Assembly (NCBI RefSeq): GCF_025370935.1
Contig: NC_133499.1
Coordinates: 2,318,552-2,382,551, forward strand
Source: Choristoneura fumiferana
Lineage: Eukaryota > Arthropoda > Insecta > Lepidoptera > Tortricidae
DNA length: 64,000 bases
Direction: 5' to 3'
Below, in pieces: positions 12,101 to 23,094 of this stretch. The translations under genes and the position numbers were made by a program. Within the stretch, counting starts at the first letter, position 1; every line of letters begins with the position of its first letter. The notes beneath the pieces are model-generated. The model did no database searches. It saw only the letters and a program-made list of their open reading frames with translations, and was not told where the DNA came from.

Positions 12101-12189
12101 GACGGACGGACAGCAGTCTTAGTAATACGGTCTTTGAGAGTTCCGGTTAGCTGTTTCTAAGCGGGTGCACTCGGAGACCCTATTTATTA

Positions 12190-13665
12190 TTATTAATTGA
12201 CAGTGTGAATCTAGCAAATCCATTCATGCGCGTCACTAATTAACGGTGAGAATATTTTTAATCCATTCATGCACGTCATTAATATGCAGTGACGATCTAA
12301 TTATCGATTTCCGAGTGTCAATAATTAGCGGTGAAAATCTAGAGGATCCTTGCACGCGCGCTAATAATTATCAGTAAGAATCTAGCGAACCCAATCACGC
12401 GTTATTAATTAGCAGTAAGAATCTAGCTAATCTATACACGCGCGTCACTATTTAGCACTGAGAATCTAGCGAATTCATACATGCTCGTCATTAATTAGCA
12501 GTGAGAGTCTCGCTAATCTATACTCGCGCGTCGCTATTTAGCACTGAGAATCTAGCGAATCCATTCATGCGCGTAACTATTTAGCAGTGAGAATCTAGCT
12601 AATCTATACACGCGCGTCACTATTTAGCACTGAGAACCTAGCGAATCCATTCATGCGCGTGACTAATTAGCAGTGAGAATCTTGCGAATACATTCATGCG
12701 CGTCATTAATTAGCAGTGAAAGTCTCGCTAATCTATACACGCCCGTCACTATTTAGCACGGTGAATCTAGCGAATCCATTCACGCGCGTCACATATTAGC
12801 AGTGAGAATCTAGCTAATCTATACACGCGCGTCATTATTTAGCACTGTGAATCTAGCTAATCCATTCACGCGCATCACTAATTAGCAGCGAGAATCTAGC
12901 TAATCTATTCTATACACGCGCGTCACTATTTAGCACCGAGAATCTAGTGAATCCATTCATGCGCGTCACTAATTAGCAGTGAGAATCTAGCGAATACATT
13001 CATGCGCGTCATTAATTAGCAGTGAGAGTCTCGCTAATCTATACACGCGCGTCACTATTTAGCACTGAGAATCTAGCTAATCCATTCACGCGCATCACTA
13101 ATTAGCAGCGAGAATCTAGCTAATCTATTCTATACACGCGCGTCACTATTTAGCACCGAGAATCTAGTGAATCCATTCATGCGCGTCACTAATTAGCAGT
13201 GAGAATCTAGCGAATACATTCATGCGCGTCATTAATTAGCAGTGAGAGTCTCGCTAATCTATACACGCGCGTCACTATTTAGCACTGAGAATCTAGCGAA
13301 TCCATTCATGCGCGTCACTAATTAGCAGTGAGAATCTAGCTAATCTATACACGCGCGTCACTATTTAGCACTGAGAATCTAGCGAATCCATTCATGCGCG
13401 TCACTAATTAGCAGTGAGAATCTAGCTAATCTATACACGCGCGTCACTATTTAGCACTGTGAATCTAGCGAATCCATTCACGCGCGTCACTAATTAGCAG
13501 CGAGAATCTAGCTAATCTATACACGCGCGTCACTATTTAGCACTGAGAATCTAGCGAATCCATTCAAGCGCGTCACTAATTAGTGATAAGAATTTAAGAC
13601 CATTCAAGCGCATAACTAGTTATTAGTAAGAATCTAGCTACTCCGTTAAAGGGCGGAACTAATAA
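12190..13665 (-). repeat. 43-bp satellite derived from 28S rDNA
   Basis: About 34 head-to-tail units of 43 bp with no unique spacers. Two monomer types alternate in much of the array. One has CCATTCATGCGCGTCACTAA and the other has CTATACACGCGCGTCACTAT, giving an 86-bp higher-order unit. A longer block of about 180 bp around 12890-13075 recurs at 13075-13260. The first monomer type matches the reverse complement of the conserved 28S rRNA segment containing CGCATGAATGGATTAA at about 38 of 43 positions. Left-end units are more diverged than central ones. No coding frame is conserved through it. Confidence 0.92.
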
Positions 13666-13755
13666 ACAGTGGGAATTTCGTTAAACCATTCATGCGGCTA
13701 CTAATCATTGACGAGGCATTTGCCTATTTTCAATGTTGCCGGTTATGTTGCCTGC
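13666..13755 (-). other. 28S rDNA remnant joined to R2 3' tail
   Basis: Positions 13666-13726 read, on the minus strand, like 28S rDNA from the R2 insertion point (TAG-CAAATGCCTCGTC, diverged) through the 43-bp block that the satellite repeats. Positions 13727-13755 (TTTTCAATGTTGCC...) resemble the R2 3' end seen at 16377-16400. The order is the same as at a genuine R2/28S junction, so this is the likely seed of the satellite. Confidence 0.7.
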
Positions 13756-13760
13756 TAAGT

Positions 13761-13870
13761 TAAGTCGAGTCGGCGCGAACTCGCTATCACCGGCAATTCT
13801 GTGGTGGCTGTTTCCGAACCCTGCAAGTTTAGCTGCCCGAACAATAACGCGGTGGCACCCGTAGCAACTG
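13761..13870 (-). pseudogene. R1 ORF2, N-terminal stub
   Basis: This matches the start of ORF2 in the right arm (28023-28131), the beginning of the AP-type endonuclease. The copy is cut after about 110 bp and joins R2 3'-tail and 28S sequence at 13755. Nothing of the rest of ORF2 is present on this side. Confidence 0.75.
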
Positions 13871-15387
13871 CTATCGATAGTGAATCATGTTCACCGCCTG
13901 CTGATCGGCATGAAGTCGGGCGGGGCAGTTGAACGCCGCCGTCGCGTGAGTGCCCGCGTCACTGCGCTTGAAGCGTTTGCAAGTGGCACAGCATTGCGTC
14001 TCCGCCTTGCATTCCGCCGCACAATGTCCGACCTCCCCGCACTTGCCGCAGGTAACTTCCTTGGCCCTGCAGTACTTTTCGGGGTGACCATACTGCTGGC
14101 ACCTATTGCAGCAGGTGGACCTGATGTGATCACACACCTCCGCCTCGTCCCAGCCAACATAAACCTTACCAAGGCCTACTAATTTGTCCCTAGCTGCACC
14201 CGAACACTCAAGGACCACCAGAAACTTCGGGCCGACCGCCTTCTGGACGCCCAACTTGCATTCTTCCCGAAACCGGGACAGAGGCCAGTCAACGTCGTCC
14301 GCCAAGTTGACCCGGTGCAGTTCCTCCACAATTTGGTCCCCAGTGAGTTGTGCCCGAATGTAGCGCAATGCCACTCTTGGCAAACGTGCTTTTGGCTCCA
14401 CGACGCGAAGACCAGGTGGTACAGCGGCCCGTAGCTAACGGGCGGACTCCTCCGACGCCGTCTTAACGACAACACCAGAGTTCCCTACCCTTTTGACCTG
14501 TGTCACCTTAATACCGCTTTCTGAAGGTTTGACGGCCTCCTGCAATATTTTCTTAGTGTCCTCCGAGCTCTTAATATCATCCCTCGTTGGATAAAATATT
14601 ACCGAGGGGCCCTGATGTTGTAGAGGAATGGCCGGCGCTCCTTTCGGCATCTTGAGAGCCGAGGCATAGGTTGGGCCGGCGGGTGTAGGCTGCTGCTGCT
14701 GCTGCTGTGGGGGGTCCCTCGGGGTGTTGGCGAGGCGTGATACCGCGTCTAGCTCCACCGTCGCGCACCTTAGCTTTGTGGCGCACACTTCGTGCTCCAC
14801 TTCACCCAAGCGCAACGCCAACTGCGCCACCAGCGCCAAGATGTCCTGCCCGTGCGCGGCAATGGTCGTCTTGTCGGTCATATTAAGTTTATTTGACGCA
14901 TTCGCCACCCCCGAGATGCCCCTCACCGCCTGGTGGACCGCGTCAATTAGGGCCGCCTTATCAAGATCGCGAACCCCTCGCGAGGTCCTCGATCCGTCCT
15001 GCCCAAGGTTAGCCGACTGGTCGGCGGAGCTGCCCTCATCGGTGACGCCCTGAGGAGGCGCCTGCCTGTCCTGAGTCAGAATGCCTCCAATTGGTGGCGC
15101 TATGTTTCCCCGTCTACGGGCCTCGACCCGCCTGCGCACCGCGTCCTGCACCTCCTCCGGGGAGGTCAAATTGCGCTTTGCGCTTTGTGACCCCCCGTCG
15201 CCAGGCGCAAGGGACGAAGATGGCGACGGTCCAAAACTCGATGGGGGGTGCGGGCCAGAGTGAACCGCGGGTGCACTGGGGACTCGTACCCTTCGGCCAG
15301 AAGTTCCTCCAGAACCTTTAGCTCCTCTTCCTTGCGGGCCTTTTCCTGCAGCACCAGCTGCTGCTCAGTCTGCGCATCCTCGTCCAT
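13871..15387 (-). pseudogene. R1 ORF1 (gag-like), broken copy
   Basis: The counterpart of the intact ORF1 at 26499-28022. It starts ATG at 15387 (MDEDAQTEQQ). A shortened C-run near 15245 shifts the frame. A Lys codon has become TAG near 14435. After that the frame continues to the end at 13871. The three Cys/His knuckles survive (CNRCQQYGHPEKYC, CGKCGEVGHCAAEC and a longer third), with a Cys where the other copy has Arg in the second knuckle. The glutamine run and Pro-rich linker are also present. As sequenced it cannot make a full ORF1 protein. Confidence 0.88.
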
Positions 15388-16301
15388 CCCGTCGTCCCTT
15401 CGTTAAGTCGACCCAAAAGAGGGGTCAAGTGCGTTCGTGTAATAATCGTCGGAAGGCGTTCGTGTAATAACCGCCACTCGCTTCGAGTACGCCACGCACA
15501 GATGTAGGGGTGTCCACGGAGCAGTCGACAGAAAAACGTCTAAGTGTTAGACAACTGTCAGACTAGTGTCAAAGTCAGTCAGACGTCAACGTGAGATGTC
15601 AATTGGCAAATGAATGTCAACGTCAGACGTCAGACGTCAAAAAGTACCAACCTGTCAAAATAATGTGTCAACAAGCTGTTAAGGCCTGCCACACACTACC
15701 GGTCTCAAATAGTACCACGTCACACGGCAACCGTCACACGTCACGTCACGTCACGTCACGTAACGCGTCAAAATTACAAAACAATGAACACAAAGCAGTA
15801 ACAAAACGTTGGTTATCACTGACAGCTGTCAATCACAACTGACAGCTGTTAATCACAACTGACAGCCGCAAAGTGACAACGACAAATTTCAAGCACGCCT
15901 CGTGTCTAACCTCAAAAACCGCGTGGCGCTTAACCTCTCAACCACGTGTGTGACAATAGTATTTTAGGTCACAACGCAGCTAGGAACACCACACAGGTCT
16001 AAGGCTAAACACTAAACAGAAATAAAGGTACCAACCTTAACTCGTGGTAATCCGAGGTTTGACGCACAAACGTCCCTCAAGACTTCACAACCACAAGCAG
16101 ATTACACAAGACAAAACACAGAGAAAAGAAAGCTAAAACACTTAATTAAAACGGAGAAAGTATTGACAATTATAAAATATTGCCAACAAAAGAAAGTATT
16201 TAGAACAACGACGCTGAAGCAATAAAAAAAATATTAAATAATATTTAATTACGCGAGCGCACGCCAAAGCACGTCCGATCGCTTACACAGTCGGCCGTAC
16301 A
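15388..16301 (-). other. R1 5' UTR, left copy
   Basis: Non-coding leader of the minus-strand R1, matching 25610-26498. It contains repeated GTCACGTCACGTCA at about 15735-15760, several GACGTC words at 15580-15640 and repeated TGACAGCTGT blocks at 15820-15870. It begins next to the 28S fragment, as expected for R1. Confidence 0.8.
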
Positions 16302-16318
16302 GTACAAATAGGGACAGT

Positions 16319-16376
<58 letters not shown>
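16302..16376 (-). rRNA. 28S rRNA gene fragment (75 bp) between R2 and R1 sites
   Basis: On the minus strand this starts TAGCCAAATGCCTCGTCATC and runs through CGCATGAATGGATTAA to CCCACTGTCCCTAT. That is the highly conserved 28S segment between the R2 cut site (before TAGCC) and the R1 site (in GTCCCTATCTACT). The length agrees with the known 74-bp spacing of the two sites. R2 3' sequence lies on one side and R1 5' UTR on the other. It is too short to be a functional rRNA gene. Confidence 0.95.
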
Positions 16377-17843
16377 TTGTTCTATGTTGCCTTGTCATTA
16401 TGCCATCGTCCATTAGTGACGAATTTTAATCATCATGGACCTCTCCGGAGAGTAGAGCCCCCTTAGCCAGACTACCCCCCGGCCAACAACAAATTTGCCG
16501 GGATTGGAGAAAGGTTATTCGCCCAGGATCTTCAAATGCTAGCGACCTCACAAACAAAGTTCGGGGGCTGGCGGACGAAACAAACGGGACCCAGCTATTC
16601 CCGACCCACTGAATACCCTCATCGAGGTTCGCGTTCCAATGCTACACCCGTGACTGTAGTCATCTGGTTGAACCTCGTCCAGTTCATGTGCGACCCGCGC
16701 AACGCTAAGCCTGGCAGCACCTCAAGATTCTTCACTGAAAGCCCGAGTCTTCTTCAACTCTTCAAAAGAGCTGTGACTCCAGACTCCTCGCCACGATATG
16801 GTACAGGAAGTTACAGAGACACACGACTTGTCGGGCAGCCCGTCTGCTTGCCACCCGCTCGACCAGTTCCCCATGACTCGCGTACTTGGCACGCTTGGCA
16901 CGATGAGACTCGTCCAACGATCGGCAACCCGAGACTACCTGTGCGTCAACAATATCGGGCTTCCTCAGACCCTCGGCGGTCCTAATTTTCGGCTCCTCCT
17001 CGACAACCCAGCCCTGGCCCTCCAACGCCTTCGCGACAAAACTGGCCACATAATTATGGCGTTCAATACGTCCGCCGTGAGTTCTGTGACATTGCTGAAT
17101 GGTGTGAGCCGTCGTTTCACGGACCCTGTAACCAGCACGGCACTTCAACTCCGCTTCACGACCCATTCTGCGCCCCCGAGAGTTCCTGACCCTCGAGGGA
17201 AGCGCATTGATATGGCAATGCACGAACTGCACGAAGTCCCGGCCCGTATACTGCCCACCACCGCCCACCGCTCCCTGATCCACTTCGTAGAAGCAGGGGT
17301 ACGTGTCGACTCACGAAGCTCGTAGCCGTCACAAGATGTGTGCAGGGCTTCCCGCCAGTACTGTTCCACAGAACTTCTATGGGAACTTCGAGAACCGTTG
17401 GAACTGGCGCCGACTCCAGCGCAGTTTGTTACGGATCCTGGAGGATCTGGCGGCAGCATTGGCCACCGTCCACCCCGATGCACTCAAGCCACCGTACCTC
17501 TTAACAATGAGATCCGGCACCCAAGCCCTCACCGAGGGGACCCCCAAGCCACCGTCCTTAACCGCAGCATGGAAGTACGCCACCGGAACGTCCTTCGGTA
17601 GCCTCAACCAAGACCTTATGGAGTCCCGGATCTGGACGTCGAGCATTTGTAATCTGTCATCCGAAATCTTCCCGAGCACTAGCCCGTGCGCGAACCTCGG
17701 AATCAGATGCCCCCTCACCAGTTCCAGCCGCTGCTGCGGCTTCAGGGGAGCCTTGGTGATATTCTCCAAGGCCTGCTGCACCGAACAGTCTAACATCACG
17801 CATCCAGACGCCTGAAAATCGATCCCTAGGTAGCGCCAACGTT
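16377..17843 (-). pseudogene. R2 C-terminal region, left copy
   Basis: Minus-strand frames give the R2 region after the reverse transcriptase: LVRGHLIPRFAHGLVLG and WLRLPKDVPVAYFHAAVKDG at 17799-17377, then the zinc knuckle ETTAHTIQQCHRTHGG and the restriction-like endonuclease (KPDI...VDAQVVS) at 17283-16762. A 3' UTR follows to 16377. The endonuclease lacks about 30 bp found in the right copy between KPDI and VDAQ, which removes spacing between catalytic residues. The expected second Cys of the knuckle is Tyr (CRAGY). Several frameshifts separate the blocks. It cannot make active R2 protein. Confidence 0.88.
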
Positions 17844-18115
17844 AAACGCAAGTCACCTGTTTTATGTTCCTGCCACCGATCCTGAAAGACTTCACGGTGA
17901 GGTAATGGATAGAAATTTGCCGTTATATTCTCCAAGGCTTTCTGCACCGAATGCTCTAACGTCACGCATCCAGACGCCTGAAGTTCTGAGCTAACCGTTG
18001 AACGGCGGCATCGAGCCATCGGCACGAGGCGCATGCACGATACGGCCTTACGGCTAGGAAGATCCGCGGAAGGCCGGAACGCGGGTCCGGATTCCACGTC
18101 GCATGCTTTCATACA
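17844..18115 (-). pseudogene. rearranged R2 segment with internal duplication
   Basis: The block at about 17930-17985 repeats the block at about 17765-17815: both contain CGCATCCAGACGCCTGAA next to a CTGCACCGAA block. A partial tandem duplication has therefore occurred inside R2. The rest to 18115 resembles R2 coding sequence on the minus strand but no clear domain is visible. It lies outside the inverted-repeat match. Confidence 0.55.
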
Positions 18116-18604
18116 CGACGCATGAAGTCGCGGGCAACAGCTAGGTAGTGCATAGTTATTTTTTACTTTTTAGTTGTCTTATTTGGCGGCGTTTTTTTTT
18201 CGGTTTTTTTATTTTTGCAGGCGTTTTTTTGTGCCGGGTTTTTTTTTAACTGCTACCATGCTCGGGACTTGTTACGTTCTTACGTTGCCAACGAGTGATA
18301 GTTGCCTCGCCGTTTCGACCACGTTGCGGTGGCCGTGGTCGCGGGTGGACTGATGTGCAAGGTATCATGTCTGCTTAGCAGCGCAAATCCTTGAAACTAC
18401 CCGTCCTTGATTACAACTAGTACCGGCACTCGAGACATGATACCCTACACTTTGGTCTGCTCGTGGCCAAAGCCACTGTGGTGTGGTAAGGGCGTCGAGG
18501 TGGTTGTTGCTCGTTGTTGGCGTTATGGGTCCCGTTTGTGGTAGCTAGCTGTTGAAGAGTGAAAATCACGAACGAAAGTTTAAAACATTATAATAATACT
18601 TTTA

Positions 18605-18759
18605 CCCCCTTATTCATAAACGACAATCAAACCTATTTTAGTTAAAATGCCGCTAAAATTCGTTTGTCCTTATCTGTCACTTCGACATTTGTATTTGTTA
18701 GAAAGGGACAAAGCATTTGTTAGTTAACATAGGCTTGTTAAGTTTTATGAATAAGGGGG
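18605..18759. mobile_element. small MITE with TTATTCATAAA terminal repeats
   Basis: The segment starts CCCCCTTATTCATAAA and ends with its inverse, TTTATGAATAAGGGGG. It is about 155 bp and has no coding capacity. A related terminal motif bounds the longer region 44633-47509. Confidence 0.65.
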
Positions 18760-19029
18760 TTACTTTATAAAGCAATTGTTATAGTAACCCTACATACACG
18801 TCTCATAAATTATGAGCACACGAGGTATAATGCTTCAATTCATTTTAATTGATTTGTTTGAATTCAATTCACCGCTTTCATAACCGACTTCAAAAAAAGG
18901 AGGAGGTTATCAATTCGGTTGTATTTTTTTTTTTAATGTTTGTTACCTCAGAACTCCGTCATTTATGAACCGATTTGAAAATTTTTTTTGGAGTTCGTCT
19001 AGGAATGCTTTCAATTAGGTCCCATAAGC

Positions 19030-19790
19030 AGCAAATTAGGATCTGATGATCAGATCTTAAGGAAATCGAGGGAACTCTTCAAATATTGTAGGAACACCTA
19101 TGGTAATTTGGATATATTTAGCAGTAACTCGTGCATTTGCTCTTGCAAATCATAATTTGGTAAAGTGGAACTGATGATGAAGACCAGATTTGACCAACGG
19201 AACTACTACTATCAATAACAAGTATTACACGGGTTAAATTTAAATTATCATGATTAATATACTTACCTAGATAAGCGACTAAGAAGAAGCTTTAAGTTAA
19301 TGATTCTTTCGAACTGATCTGATGCTGAAGCCAGAAGGTAGGCAACGGAACTCTGTTATAAAACAACGTAACTAAGTCGCGTTTGGGCTTAATGGAATCA
19401 TTGTGAGATGTTCTTTGGCTACGAATCACTAAAAAGTGAGAAATAAAGAAAATTTTTAACAAAAAAGTAAAACCGACTCCAAAAAAAGAAAAAAAGGGAA
19501 CCGACTACAAAACCCTTGAAAATATTTTTCTAGGTAAGTAGGTACGTACTAGCTCGAAGTCGGTGACTCAGCACGACCCAGCAGGAGGGATTGAAACCCA
19601 TAGTATGTAGGTGAGGTAGACGACTATTGTGAATTGTCCCACTCCTGCTGGCTCGTGCTGAGTCACCGACTTCGAGCTAGTACGTACCTACTTACCTAGA
19701 AAAATATTTTCAAGGGTTTTGTAGTCGGTTCCTTTTTTTTTATTTTTTTATTTTTTTGGAGTCTGTTTTACTTTTTTGTTAAAAATTTTC
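19030..19790. mobile_element. foldback element copy A
   Basis: The core is a long palindrome: 19468-19576 is the inverse of 19653-19770 (blocks ACCGACTACAAAACCC, TAGGTAAGTAGGTACGTAC and GAAGTCGGTGACTCAGCA on one arm, mirrored on the other). The outer left part (19030-19467) is shared with 30649-31387 and 56020-56345. Related copies lie at 32534-32850, 51857-53814 and 56346-57844. There is no coding capacity, so it is probably moved by proteins encoded elsewhere. Confidence 0.75.
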
Positions 19791-20198
19791 TTTATCAACG
19801 AGTCTATTGTCTCACTCCGCTGTGGCCGATATGAATGCTGGTGACTGTACATAGTTATACACGATGAGATTCGTCCAACAAACCACGATTCCGTACACTA
19901 TCCCTAAAGACGATTATTCAGGCTTTGTCAGGCTCACGGCTGTCTTGCTTTTCGGCTCCTCTTCGACAATAGATATTAAACATTATGATCCCTTAAAACT
20001 AAACTAAAATAGTATTGCTAACATTAATAATGTGCCTAATATGCTTACTAGTGAACTCCTTTGTCAGAGTTGAATGTTGAAATTCTTTCTTTGCTTTTAA
20101 CTTGCCCAATATGGACTGTTCTTAAAAGGCTTGTTCTTCAGCCATTTCTGTATTATTTATTATGTATTCAACGTTGGTATACATACATAGGTACAAAT

Positions 20199-20267
20199 TA
20201 TTATTGATGTTTTATGCGTGATTGTGTTTTTTGTGAAACACGATCACGCATAAAACATCAATAATAT
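20199..20267. repeat. near-perfect hairpin
   Basis: An arm of about 31 bases (containing TTGATGTTTTATGCGTGAT) is followed after a few bases by its inverse (ATCACGCATAAAACATCAA). One mismatch was noted. No terminator or gene is next to it. Confidence 0.7.
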
Positions 20268-20426
20268 TCAATACTTTAATGACACGCTAGTGACATAGAT
20301 TTTGCATGCTGTTCCTACTTCTCCGTAGTGCTGGCGACTTCTTAAATTCGCATAGAGTATGACGGTGCTCATTAGTCTCCCCCTCTTTGTTCGCGCTGCA
20401 TACTCCTAGGAGCCTTTTTATTACAA

Positions 20427-21045
20427 GCTTTTATTTAGTTTTACCTGTCCCGTTGTCGGTCTGTCTGTTCTGTAGTCAAATCTTGCAAGTTAAATTAAAT
20501 TCGACCAACTTCCAGTAGTCGGATTGACTTGAAATTTGGCATACTTATAAATCACGTGACAATACAATAATCTAATAGTGACATCCTGGTAGTCCAGCCA
20601 GGATCGCCTCCGCAGGACGGATCTCTTCAACGGTTAATAGCATCGACTTGAAATTTGGTATGCAAATGTAGTTTGGGTGACAATGTAAGCACAGTCAACA
20701 AAAAGTACAGTCAGCAAAAAGCTTGTATTAAAAATGAATTTTTTATGGTTAGGTTATTACAAGCTTTTATTTAACTTGGCCTGTTCGTTAAATTATTTGA
20801 TAAAGTCTTGCAAATTTGACCCACTTCCAGTAGTCTGATCGACTTGAAGTTTGGTAAATTTTAATAAATCTGGGACAAATTAACAATACAATAATCTGAC
20901 AGTGACATCCTGGTAGTCCGGCCAAGATTGTCTCCACAGGACGGAACTCTTCAACGGTTAATGGCATCGACTTGAAATTTGGTACTCAAATGTAGTTTGG
21001 GTGACAATACAAGTACAGTCAGCAAAAAATGCTTGTATTAAAAAT
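20427..21045. repeat. two direct copies of a dispersed repeat, about 300 bp each
   Basis: Copies begin at about 20427 and 20756 with TTACAAGCTTTTATTTA and share blocks such as GACATCCTGGTAGTCC and CTTCAACGGTTAATGGC. Both end in CAGTCAGCAAAAA followed by GCTTGTATTAAAAATGAA. Weaker relatives lie at 40440-40610 and 41700-41890 in the ankyrin gene intron. Confidence 0.65.
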
Positions 21046-21180
21046 GAAAATTTACCAAAAACTTATTTCCAGTAGTTCGCCCAGCGAACGAGCCCCAAAC
21101 GAAAAAACGCAAAGTGCGACTAAAAGAGTGTAGGTAGGCAACTGGGAATACGTCGTATTCTACACAAATCTAAAAGTCGT

Positions 21181-21312
21181 AACAAACGATCGAACGGTCC
21201 GGCGGACCGAGAGGGACACAACTGTCTGTTAGAGTAAGATGGTGGTATGGATATCCCATTCTAACAGATGGCTGCGTCCCTCTCGGTCCGCCGGACCGTT
21301 CGATCGTCTGTT
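21181..21312. repeat. long palindrome with GGTCCGGCGGACC core
   Basis: Arms 21181-21235 and 21259-21312 are inverse copies of about 54 bases separated by about 23 bases. Each arm contains GAACGGTCCGGCGGACC, itself a near palindrome. Strand pairing would give a long, stable hairpin. It may be a short foldback element. Confidence 0.7.
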
Positions 21313-22479
21313 ATGGCTATAAGAAAACCTAGCCCGTTTTCACCCTTGACTAAAATATCAGCTAAATCTTGTCTGACTTGATGTGGCATTAGGGTTTTTA
21401 AAAAAAATTGGCGTGTACCCACCAATTGGATGTATAGTTATACCTAAGTTAAGACTGTATTAATTCAAAAGACTGCAACCCACCGATAAAAATTTTGATA
21501 GTTCATAAGTATTTCTAGTGATTTAAGTAGTATTTAGTGCCTTAGTATGTGAAATAATGTTTTGTAAAAATTGCAGCTAAATTTGCACTGTGTAATAGTA
21601 AACGTATACATTTATTTTACTCAAGTATTGAAATGTATTTTATTTACCCCCCCTCACTGAGCCCCTAGTTACAGATATACGTCGTGAAAAAGGGTAAGTC
21701 TTACCGCACTGGCGATTTTTTAACCGACTTCAAAAAAGGAGGAGGTTATCAATTCTGTTGTATATTTTTTTTAATGTTTGTTACCTCAAAACTCCCGTCA
21801 TTTATGAACTGACTAGCTTTTGTTATTAGCTATATGGGCATATGTTTTAATGAACCCCCGTTATAATTGTGACATTTGTATCTGTGTGCATAGCGAAGTA
21901 CTGTCGTAAAAGATAGGTAACACTTTACTAAAAGTACTTAGCTATAAACAACATTTTTTTACCCGTTTTAAAGCTAGTTTATGAAAAGTTTTATGCAAAG
22001 CACAAGAGTAAATTAATTATCTCGTGTGCTGCCGGCGAGAACCGAATCTTACTTTAGAACCCGAAGTATATATTTGAATTTGCACTGTACATAATATTTT
22101 TTAAATTAGGAAAAAGGTAAATAAGAAAGGATAATCACACATAAATTATGCTTATATTAATATTATTGCTGCTGATGATCTTGAAAGGGCTGAACCGATT
22201 TTGATAAAACATGTCTAAGATCCATCGCTAGAAAACCAGCTTTCAAATAAAACAACACGCATTCAAATCGGTCCACCCGTTTAAGAGCTACGGTGCCACA
22301 GACAGACACAGACACACAGCGGTCAAACTTATAACACTCCTCTTTTTAAGAACATCAGCTCTTTTGTTCGCTGCGGTAGAAATCTTAGTCGCATAATGGG
22401 TATTTACTTTACTTTCAAACATATTTGGGACCTAAAATTTGAAACACCCATGTATGCTATATAACTATGCAAGAATATG

Positions 22480-22925
22480 GAATTCTCGGCCTGATGCTGC
22501 AGCCAGGATATCCAGAACACTAGTAGGTACACTCTTGATAAAAATATAGCAGATATATCATGTATGGATTCGATTTGATCAGTATTTGATTCTACATACA
22601 ATGCATTGGTGGCAACATTAGCCAGGATATCCAGCACACCAGTATACTCTTGAAAAAATAATAGCAGATATGTCGCGTTTGATTCCTTTTGATCAGTATT
22701 TGATTCTACATACATTTTATTGATTAAATTGAATAATTTATTATGCAAAGTATTGACAAATTGTGTGGCTAGCTATTTCAAGATTATCTGACTTGTCTAT
22801 CGCATTGGGCATATTTACCTGTAAGGATAGATTTAAGTTTTGTGAAATAATAAATAAGTAATAAATAATAATACAATGCAATGGTGGCAACACGATGACC
22901 TGACGCTGCAGCCAGGATATCCAAC
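22480..22925. repeat. tandemly duplicated segment
   Basis: A unit of about 119-125 bp containing GCCAGGATATCCAG, TAGCAGATATGTC-like text and GATCAGTATTTGATTCTAC occurs twice in tandem (22490-22610 and 22620-22718). A partial third copy near 22890-22925 also begins GCAGCCAGGATATCC. Confidence 0.6.
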
Positions 22926-23094
22926 CAGCCAGCACAACCGGCACTTTAGTGAGGGCCTTGCGATTCCGGTGTGCGAACGGGCGGGGAAGGGTTAGCAGCC
23001 CTCTCCGCCTAGTATTTTCATTGCTCTACCGGTATACGAAAGAATTAACCGGCCAGATCTCCCACTGGAGTCTGGTGCGGCAATGGATCCGAAT

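Larger units (their letters stand above)
13761..17843 (-). repeat. left arm of R2-28S-R1 inverted repeat
   Basis: The arm matches 24280-28131 in reverse complement over R2 C-terminus, 28S fragment, R1 5' UTR, ORF1 and the start of ORF2. It is near-identical over long stretches, with some indels; the right arm lacks roughly 240 bp present here around 17530-17770. The arms are separated by 6.4 kb. Confidence 0.92.
18116..22948. other. spacer between the inverted arms
   Basis: No gene is seen. The spacer begins with a T-rich unclassified stretch (18150-18260) and GC-richer unique-looking DNA (18260-18540). It then holds dispersed lepidopteran repeats: a small MITE, a repeat beginning ACCGACTTCAAAAA at about 18885 and again at 21722, foldback copies, paired repeats at 20427-21045, and a repeat at 22190-22345 containing AACCGATTTTGATAAAACAT and ending in a run of ACAGACAC. 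The open frames near its right end (22404-22944) lie in a duplicated segment and are not convincing genes. Confidence 0.6.

Noticed and set aside
12190..13700. CRISPR-like direct repeats of constant length
   Set aside because: The units are contiguous 43-mers with no unique spacers, the setting is an insect genome, and no cas gene is present. It is a tandem satellite.
13880..15321. Plus-strand open frames over the R1 ORF1 region
   Set aside because: They are antisense shadows of the GC-rich ORF1. The minus frame carries the zinc knuckles.
16302..16376. A functional rRNA gene
   Set aside because: Only 74-75 bp of 28S exist on each arm, with no flanking rRNA sequence.
16536..17325. Plus-strand open frames at 16536-17325 and their mirror at 24553-25372
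   Set aside because: They are antisense to the R2 endonuclease region; the sense frames carry the knuckle and nuclease motifs.
22404..22944. Minus-strand open frames of 114 and 67 codons
   Set aside because: They lie in a locally duplicated segment with the same peptide twice and no domain.
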